This document shows positions 1 through 4,261 of a stretch of DNA of 8,543 nucleotides, one piece after another. How positions within the stretch are numbered: the stretch's first letter is position 1; every line of letters begins with the position of its first letter. The notes below the pieces were generated by a model. It searched no databases. It had not been told where the DNA came from and saw nothing but the letters and a program-made list of their open reading frames with translations. Made by a program: the position numbers and the translations under genes. This DNA is from 2-01-FULL-41-21 sp038065335 (GTDB lineage Bacteria; Patescibacteriota; Minisyncoccia; 2-02-FULL-40-12; GWA2-44-9). The stretch lies in contig JBBTRD010000003.1 in assembly GCA_038065335.1 (NCBI GenBank), forward strand, positions 1-8,543, written 5' to 3'.

Positions 1-144
1 TTCTACAAAATATGGTTCGAGCCGATGTTTTTCTCCGGGTTCTTTTGCGGTTTTGAGCAGTGCGGCTCCGCCGCCTTTCGGATTTTTCGCGGGGGGACTT
101 CCTCTCGCCGCCGAAGGCGGGGCGAGGCATTGACTTTTCCAACG
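1..144. other. Left-edge region with GC-rich inverted repeats, no gene recognised
   Basis: This stretch lies 3' of the minus-strand tRNA. An open frame runs through it on the plus strand, but it continues across the tRNA and resembles no protein I know, so I do not call it. Two inverted repeats are visible. One is GCGGC-TCC-GCCGC at 62-74. The other is a bulged hairpin at 104-126, where CTCG/CGAG and CCGCC/GGCGG enclose a GAA loop. Neither is followed by a clean T-run in the tRNA direction, so they are not convincing intrinsic terminators, although the second could protect or process the tRNA 3' trailer. The base composition is clearly more GC-rich than the parA promoter region next door. Confidence 0.5.
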
Positions 145-233
145 TGGTGCCGCTGGTCGGAGTCGAACCGACATGAGATTTTACTCTCGATGGATTTTGA
201 GTCCATTGTGTCTGCCAATTCCACCACAGCGGC
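145..233 (-). tRNA. tRNA-Leu (anticodon CAA), CCA encoded
   Basis: On the minus strand the gene starts at 233. It has a perfect seven-base acceptor stem (GCCGCTG with CAGCGGC), a discriminator A and a genome-encoded CCA at 147-145. The anticodon stem is ATGGA/TCCAT around the loop CTCAAAA, giving anticodon CAA, which reads the UUG leucine codon. A long variable arm (GAGA..TCTC region) makes it class II, as expected for leucine. The T-loop is TTCGACT within TCGG-TTCGACT-CCGA. A sigma70-type promoter sits eight bases upstream of the mature 5' end. The gene is divergent from parA. Confidence 0.97.
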
Positions 234-241
234 AATGTCTC

Positions 242-270
242 ATCTTACCATTTTCGGCCCAAGTTTTCAA
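242..270 (-). promoter_or_regulatory. Promoter of tRNA-Leu
   Basis: On the minus strand, TTGAAA (270-265) is followed by exactly 17 bases and then TAAGAT (247-242), a good sigma70-like -35/-10 pair. GAGAC follows the -10 directly, and the mature tRNA begins eight bases after the -10, so the transcript would start almost at the tRNA 5' end. The same GAGAC follows the -10 of the divergent parA promoter. Confidence 0.75.
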
Positions 271-282
271 CCGATTCGACAA

Positions 283-310
283 TTGAAATTTTTGTTAAAT
301 AGGTTAGAAT
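283..310 (+). promoter_or_regulatory. Promoter of parA operon
   Basis: TTGAAA at 283-288, a 16-base spacer, and TAGAAT at 305-310 form a sigma70-like promoter. The predicted transcription start, around 316-318, leaves a leader of about 54 bases before the parA ATG. That leader contains the 20-bp palindrome at 330-349. The promoter shares its -35 hexamer and the GAGAC discriminator with the divergent tRNA promoter. Confidence 0.65.
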
Positions 311-329
311 GAGACTAATTACTAATGGC

Positions 330-349
330 CCTGCCTGCCGGCAGGCAGG
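330..349. repeat. 20-bp perfect palindrome in the parA leader
   Basis: CCTGCCTGCCGGCAGGCAGG is a perfect palindrome with its axis between 339 and 340. It lies between the predicted parA promoter and the start codon. In RNA it would form a GC-rich hairpin of about eight pairs with a four-base loop. It could be an operator, a leader hairpin or a dispersed palindromic repeat. A related but imperfect sequence occurs inside topA at 5860-5876. From memory, similar CCTGCC..GGCAGG palindromes recur in Parcubacteria-type genomes; I cannot check this here. Confidence 0.8.
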
Positions 350-370
350 TGAGTTCTAAAACACTATTTC

Positions 371-1135
371 ATGGCACGCGTAATTACAATTTGTAATGCC
401 AAAGGCGGGGTTGGCAAAACTACCACGGCCATAAATTTGTGTGGTTATCTAGCGGCGATGGGCAAATATGTTTTATTGGTGGATATGGATCCACAGGCTA
501 ATGCGACAGCAGGTATAGGCACGGCCATGAACGAACAAGACGGAAATATTTATCATGCCATTGTAAACGATTATAATCCCCATCATATTATCAAGAAAAC
601 GTCTCTATTTGGTTTTGATATTTTACCGGCGGCTCAAGAACTTGCCGGGGCTACTGTGGAACTTGTTAGTATGGAAGAGCGAGAATTTCGTTTAAAAAAA
701 GCCCTTAATTCGGTAAGAACTAATTATGACTATATTCTTATTGACTGTCCGCCATCTCTGGGTCTTTTAACCGTGAACGCTTTGGCGGCGGCCGAACGGA
801 TTATTATTCCTGTGCAGTGCGAGTATTACGCGCTGGAAGGGCTCGGACAACTTCTTAAAACGATTGAATTGGTTCGTCAAGGATTGAATCCGGATTTGCA
901 GGTCTTGGGCGTTTTGCTTACAATGTATGATAAGCGAAACCAATTGGCCCATCAGGTTGTGAATGAAGTCCATCGCAATTTTCCCGGCCGCGTCTTTGAT
1001 GCCGTGATTCCGCGAATGGTATCTTTGGCCGAAGCGCCAAGCTTTGGAAAAACAATTCTGCAATTTGACCCGAATTCCAAAGCGGCCCGTGCCTATCGCC
1101 AATTGGCCGAAGAAGTAATAAAATACAGTAATTAA
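371..1135 (+). CDS. parA: Chromosome-partitioning ATPase ParA/Soj
   Basis: This is a cytoplasmic P-loop ATPase of the MinD/ParA group. It dimerises on ATP, binds the nucleoid non-specifically and is stimulated by ParB to move or segregate chromosome origins. The deviant Walker A KGGVGKTT is at residues 11-18, with the signature lysine K11. The Walker A' stretch DMDPQAN is at 38-44, PAAQELAGATVEL at about 86-98, and Walker B ILIDCPPS at 122-129. A C-terminal LAEAPSFGKTI segment is typical of Soj. The length of 254 residues and the absence of an N-terminal helix-turn-helix match the short chromosomal type rather than plasmid type Ia ParA. The ATG at 371 gives the family-typical N-terminus (MARVITICNAKGG), but there is no clear Shine-Dalgarno. 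parB follows, separated by the GxxExxY cassette. Confidence 0.97.
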   Translation: MARVITICNAKGGVGKTTTAINLCGYLAAMGKYVLLVDMDPQANATAGIGTAMNEQDGNIYHAIVNDYNPHHIIKKTSLFGFDILPAAQELAGATVELVSMEEREFRLKKALNSVRTNYDYILIDCPPSLGLLTVNALAAAERIIIPVQCEYYALEGLGQLLKTIELVRQGLNPDLQVLGVLLTMYDKRNQLAHQVVNEVHRNFPGRVFDAVIPRMVSLAEAPSFGKTILQFDPNSKAARAYRQLAEEVIKYSN

Positions 1136-1137
1136 CC

Positions 1138-1176
1138 CGACACCAATACACGAATGGACGCGAATGATACGAATAA
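1138..1176 (+). repeat. Left arm of 39-bp inverted repeat around GxxExxY gene
   Basis: The arm starts three bases after the parA stop and matches the reverse complement of 1535-1573 at 30 of 39 ungapped positions. In parA-sense RNA, five of the nine mismatches become G.U wobbles, so 35 of 39 positions can pair. Inside the arm, CGAAT recurs every 10 bases (1151, 1161, then GAAT at 1171). The GxxExxY start codon lies within the arm, so residues 1-7 are repeat-encoded. Confidence 0.85.
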
Positions 1177-1534
1177 AATCATACTGAAAGACCTGTCGTA
1201 TAAGTTAAATGGTATATTTTTCAAAGTTCATAATAAATTAGGCAGATTTTTAAAAGAAAAACAGTACGCAGATGAAATTGAAAAGTTTTTTAAGAATGAG
1301 AGATTGAATTATCAAAGGGAATTCACGCTTAAAAATATTTCTGGAATAGAGCACAATAGGGTTGATTTTCTTGTTAATAATGAGATTATTGTAGATGTAA
1401 AAGCCAAGCGGATTGTAACAAAAGACGATTATTATCAAATGTTGCGTTATTTAAAATCAGCTAATCTAAGGTTGGGTTTAATCGTTAATTTTAGAAATAC
1501 ATATTTAAAGGCAAAACGAATAGTTGGCAATTAG
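1154..1534 (+). CDS. GxxExxY family protein (PD-(D/E)XK-like fold)
   Basis: The protein has 126 residues, normal length for the GxxExxY family, whose cellular role is unknown. The family signature is seen as VHNKLG (25-30) followed by E35-x2-Y38. The nuclease-like core has R69-V-D71, then IIVDVKAK with D81-V-K83 in the position of the (D/E)xK, and Q95-x3-Y99. The tail GLIVNFRNTYLKAKRIV is also typical. No signal peptide or membrane segment is seen. The first seven residues (MDANDTN) come from the inverted-repeat arm, so the N-terminus may be a by-product of the element. The gene is distinctly more AT-rich than parA and parB, which together with the flanking repeats suggests acquisition. It is co-oriented with the par operon and has no visible promoter or Shine-Dalgarno. 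The family assignment is firm. A nuclease activity is only suggested by the residues. Confidence 0.88.
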   Translation: MDANDTNKIILKDLSYKLNGIFFKVHNKLGRFLKEKQYADEIEKFFKNERLNYQREFTLKNISGIEHNRVDFLVNNEIIVDVKAKRIVTKDDYYQMLRYLKSANLRLGLIVNFRNTYLKAKRIVGN

Positions 1535-1573
1535 TTATTTGTGTTATTCGTGTGTATTCGTAAATTAGTGTCG
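1535..1573 (+). repeat. Right arm of inverted repeat around GxxExxY gene
   Basis: The arm begins immediately after the TAG stop of the GxxExxY gene (1532-1534) and ends with GTGTCG at 1568-1573, four bases before the parB ATG. It is the partner of 1138-1176 (77% identity as an inverted repeat), with ATTCG recurring at a 10-base interval. Confidence 0.85.
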
Positions 1574-1577
1574 CTTT

Positions 1578-2468
1578 ATGTCTATGAATAAAAAATTTTT
1601 TGGACTGGGCAAAGGACTGGGCTCTTTGATTCCCGAAGGAGCGAAAGCGATGTCGCCGACGGCTCAAAAAGAGAATGTTTTTTATGTGGAAGTGGCCAAG
1701 ATTGACGCTAATCCTGACCAGCCTCGTCAAAATTTTGATGAAGAAGCGCTCAAAGAATTGGCCGGCTCGATTCGCAAATACGGTGTCCTTCAGCCGTTAC
1801 TAGTTTCCAAAGTGGAGACCCTGTCGGTCAGGGGAATAGACGTTTCATATAATTTAATCGCTGGTGAGCGTCGCTTGCGGGCGGCCAAGATGGCCGGTCT
1901 GCCCCACGTGCCCGTGATTATCCGTGATGATTTCAAGCACGATCGGGATCGGCTGGAAGTGGCTTTGATTGAAAATGTTCAGCGCGAAGACTTGAACCCA
2001 TTGGAAGAAGCCGAGGCCTATCAGAAACTTTCCAAAGAGTTCAGTCTCACCCAAAAAGAAATCGCCGACAAAGTCGGCAAGTCCCGCGAAGTTGTCGCCA
2101 ATACCATTCGTTTGCTTGGTTTGCCTCAAGATATTCGAGATTCTCTTCGGGCGGGCAAGATCGCTCGGGCTAGCGCTCGCGCCCTGCTCGCCTTCAGCGA
2201 CCCGGCCAAACAACGCGAGGTTTACCAAAGCATTCTGGCGGGCGGTGTTTCCTCGCGCGATGTCGAGACGGCGGCGGCGGTGAATAAACCCACTATCAAA
2301 AAAGCTCGACCGACGGATGGCAAATTTGTTGAATTGGAACGCAACCTTGCTGATACTCTCGGCACCCATGTTTCCATTCAAGGCGCCGTCGCCTCCGGCG
2401 GAAAAATCATCATCAAGTTTGCCTCGTTAGAAGATTTGAATAAGATAGCGAAGTCGATTATTGATTAA
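1578..2468 (+). CDS. parB: Chromosome-partitioning protein ParB/Spo0J
   Basis: ParB binds centromeric parS sites, slides on DNA as a CTP-dependent clamp and activates ParA. The N-terminal peptide FFGLGKGLGSLIP (7-19) is the basic ParA-stimulating tail. The ParBc domain follows with NPDQPRQNFD (45-54), GERRLRA (96-102) and ENVQREDLNP (132-141), the CTP-binding motifs. The helix-turn-helix is at about 158-179 (TQKEIADKVGKSREVVANTI). A C-terminal dimerisation domain covers about 250-296. A linker of roughly ten residues before GERR (VETLSVRGIDVSYNL) is longer than in B. subtilis Spo0J. The length of 296 is normal. Two in-frame ATGs (1578 and 1584) are possible starts, and neither has a Shine-Dalgarno. 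No parS-like TGTTTCACGTGAAACA was seen in the window. The 3' end overlaps the stop of rel on the other strand. Confidence 0.97.
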   Translation: MSMNKKFFGLGKGLGSLIPEGAKAMSPTAQKENVFYVEVAKIDANPDQPRQNFDEEALKELAGSIRKYGVLQPLLVSKVETLSVRGIDVSYNLIAGERRLRAAKMAGLPHVPVIIRDDFKHDRDRLEVALIENVQREDLNPLEEAEAYQKLSKEFSLTQKEIADKVGKSREVVANTIRLLGLPQDIRDSLRAGKIARASARALLAFSDPAKQREVYQSILAGGVSSRDVETAAAVNKPTIKKARPTDGKFVELERNLADTLGTHVSIQGAVASGGKIIIKFASLEDLNKIAKSIID

Positions 2469-3928
2469 GTCTTTTTGGATTGGCGGGTTAAGGCCAGATG
2501 ACTTTTGATGTGATGGCGGGCTTGGGCGGTGCGGACTATTTTTAACCAATCCATCGAGGGTTTTAATTCTTTGCCCTTACCTTTGATAATTTCCACGACG
2601 TCGCCGTTTTTAAGGTTAGTATCGATGGCCACCATTTTACCGTTAACCTTGGCGCCCCGGATGGCATGACCAAGATCGGTGTGAATGGCATAAGCAAAAT
2701 CAACCGGCGTTGCGCCTTCGGGCAAATCTTCAACATCACCTTTGGGGGTGAACACAAAGATGCGATCTTTGAAAAAATCTATCTTAAGAGCAGAAAAACT
2801 TTCTTCTGTTCCGACATCGGCCAAAAAATCTTTAAGGCGATTAATCCAGTTGAGTTCTTTAGCATTGGCTTTGATATTTTTTTTGCCGCCTTCGCTGTAG
2901 GCCCAGTGGGAAGCGATACCGTTTTCGTTATAGTCCTGCATTTCCGGCGTCCGGATCTGGATTTCCATAATTTTACCTTTTTCGCAGAAAATCGTGGTGT
3001 GAAGAGATTGATAGCCATTAGGCTTGGGCAGGGCGATGTAATTTTTGATTAGGCCGGGGAGAGGCGTGTAATGAGCGTGAATAATACCGAGAACTTCGTA
3101 GCAAGATTTTATATCCGGTACGATGATGCGCATGGCCATAATATCGTAGATTTTACCCATGTTCATCTCTCGGCGCAGTAATTTTTGATAGAGGCTGTAT
3201 AAATGCTTGGCTCGAGAATGGATATTTATAATTGGTATACCGGCATTGATAAGATGCCATTCCACGACCGGTTTGGTCCGTTCAAGATAGCGGGCAAGAT
3301 CCTTATGTTTTTCTTTTATTTTTCTTTTTAACCATGCATATTCCATTGGATGGGCATATTGAAAAGCCAAGTCTTCAAGCTGGCCTTTCCAGTCGCCCAT
3401 GCCCAAGCGAGCGGCAATAGGCGCGTAGATTTCGAGAGTTTCAAAGGCCACTCGTTCCCGATCGGCCGGCAGACGATATTGAAGGGTTTGCATATTGTGC
3501 AAACGATCGGCCAGCTTGATAAGAATCACCCGCAAATCTTCCGCCATGGCAAAAAACATTTTTTTGAGCGTCTGGACATATTGATTTTTAGATTTACCTG
3601 TTATGCCCGGCTGGTAATCAATTTTTTTTAGTTTGGTCACACCTTCCACGAGAAAAGCGACATCGGCGCCAAAGTTATCGGTTATTATTTTACTGGTTAT
3701 GGCCGTGTCTTCCAGAGTATCATGAAGCAGTGCCGCAATGATACTGGCGGAGTCAAAATTTAAGCCAGACAGAAGTTCCGCAACGGCGAGAGGATGAGTA
3801 ATAAAATCTTCACCCGAAAGTCTTTTTTGTCCCGCGTGAGCTTTTTCGGCTAAGGCAAAAGCCCGCCTTATAAGCTCGTGTTCCGAATCTGAATACTTGC
3901 CGTTATTTACAAAATCGACACCGGCCAT
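2465..3928 (-). CDS. RelA/SpoT-family (p)ppGpp synthetase/hydrolase, lacking C-terminal ACT
   Basis: This is a stringent-response alarmone enzyme. The HD hydrolase domain covers about 15-170. H45, HD 69-70, ED 73-74 and LADRLHNM with D141 are all present, so hydrolysis looks intact. The synthetase domain (about 235-345) has D262 in YDIMAMR, GYQSLHT (305-311) and E322 in EIQIRT. The usual RxKD/ExDD motif, however, reads LIKN at 293-296, checked on the codons (CTA ATC AAA AAT). The TGS domain covers about 387-447. The protein ends at 487, without the RIS/ACT regions of the ~740-residue long Rel proteins, so ribosome-dependent regulation may be reduced. It is the last gene of the dprA-topA-zinc ribbon-rel cluster, 17 bases after the zinc-ribbon gene. 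No Shine-Dalgarno is visible. Whether it is called rel, relA or spoT cannot be settled from sequence alone. Confidence 0.94.
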   Translation of the reverse strand: MAGVDFVNNGKYSDSEHELIRRAFALAEKAHAGQKRLSGEDFITHPLAVAELLSGLNFDSASIIAALLHDTLEDTAITSKIITDNFGADVAFLVEGVTKLKKIDYQPGITGKSKNQYVQTLKKMFFAMAEDLRVILIKLADRLHNMQTLQYRLPADRERVAFETLEIYAPIAARLGMGDWKGQLEDLAFQYAHPMEYAWLKRKIKEKHKDLARYLERTKPVVEWHLINAGIPIINIHSRAKHLYSLYQKLLRREMNMGKIYDIMAMRIIVPDIKSCYEVLGIIHAHYTPLPGLIKNYIALPKPNGYQSLHTTIFCEKGKIMEIQIRTPEMQDYNENGIASHWAYSEGGKKNIKANAKELNWINRLKDFLADVGTEESFSALKIDFFKDRIFVFTPKGDVEDLPEGATPVDFAYAIHTDLGHAIRGAKVNGKMVAIDTNLKNGDVVEIIKGKGKELKPSMDWLKIVRTAQARHHIKSHLALTRQSKKT

Positions 3929-3945
3929 AAATGACTGCTGATTTT

Positions 3946-4227
3946 TTAGATCTTTTTTGTGTTCTTACACTTCGGGAAGTTTGAACAGGCCTTAAACTTG
4001 CCGAATTGACCGCTGCGGATGATAAAATGACCGGTGCCGCATTTGTCGCAGACTTCGTCGGTCTGGATGGGCGCTTCAGCGCCTGTTGGCGGAGTTTTCT
4101 TTTCAATATACTTGCAGTTGGGGTAATTGGAACAGGCGGTGAAATTGCCATACCGGCCGGATTTCACAACCAAATTACCGACATGACATTCGGGACAAGT
4201 TTTGCTGGCATTTGATTGGTTTAACAT
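3946..4227 (-). CDS. Small double zinc-ribbon protein of topoisomerase I C-terminal type
   Basis: The 93-residue protein consists of two zf-C4_Topoisom ribbons: C11-x2-C14...C32-x5-C38 and C60-x2-C63...C81-x5-C87. They share the pattern GR/QxGxFxACSNxPxCK. A short linker rich in Pro, Thr and Glu joins them. Such ribbons bind single-stranded DNA in the C-terminal part of bacterial topoisomerase I. The gene lies 11 bases after topA and has the only clear Shine-Dalgarno in the window (AGGAG, eight bases before ATG), which overlaps the topA stop. The likely roles are a detached topoisomerase I tail acting in trans or an independent nucleic-acid-binding protein. Some databases would call it a 'topoisomerase DNA-binding C4 zinc finger domain protein'. 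It has no topoisomerase catalytic domain. Confidence 0.9.
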   Translation of the reverse strand: MLNQSNASKTCPECHVGNLVVKSGRYGNFTACSNYPNCKYIEKKTPPTGAEAPIQTDEVCDKCGTGHFIIRSGQFGKFKACSNFPKCKNTKKI

Positions 4228-4235
4228 TTTTTATT

Positions 4236-4261
4236 CTCCTATAGAGGTTTAGCCTCTATAG
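4236..4261 (-). promoter_or_regulatory. Hairpin plus Shine-Dalgarno at the topA/zinc-ribbon junction
   Basis: A perfect nine-base inverted repeat, CTATAGAGG and CCTCTATAG (4253-4261 and 4239-4247), encloses a five-base loop. On the mRNA its 3' arm contains the topA stop codon UAG, and the AGGAG ribosome-binding site (4240-4236) begins on the last two bases of that stop. Folding would partly mask the ribosome-binding site until a ribosome finishing topA opens the hairpin, a layout expected for translational coupling. The downstream run is A-rich rather than U-rich, so it is not a terminator. Confidence 0.6.

Larger units (their letters stand above)
1138..1573 (+). mobile_element. Putative GxxExxY cassette inserted between parA and parB
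   Basis: The unit consists of a 39-bp inverted repeat whose outer ends read CGACAC..GTGTCG, flanking one small AT-rich gene. Removing it would leave parA and parB about six bases apart, the tight spacing expected of this operon and similar to the minus-strand cluster. There is no transposase or obvious target-site duplication, so this is not a standard insertion sequence. The architecture resembles rRNA intervening sequences, which also pair inverted ends around a small gene. Mobility is inferred, not shown. Confidence 0.55.

Noticed and set aside
25..312. Open plus-strand frame of about 95 residues across the tRNA
   Set aside because: It runs antisense through the tRNA-Leu and its promoters, has a low-complexity arginine/glycine-rich composition from the GC hairpins, and matches no family I recognise.
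1138..1573. Standard insertion sequence
   Set aside because: There are inverted ends but no transposase, the single gene is GxxExxY, and no target-site duplication is visible.
371..2468. parS site within or near parAB
   Set aside because: I looked for TGTTTCACGTGAAACA and close variants. Only partial CACGT words occur (for example near 1903 and 5973) without the palindromic flanks.
2666..3052. Plus-strand open frames opposite rel, topA and dprA (for example 2666-3052, 4884-5144, 6813-7154)
   Set aside because: They lie wholly antisense to strongly conserved genes and have no family-like motifs. They are shadows of the coding strand.
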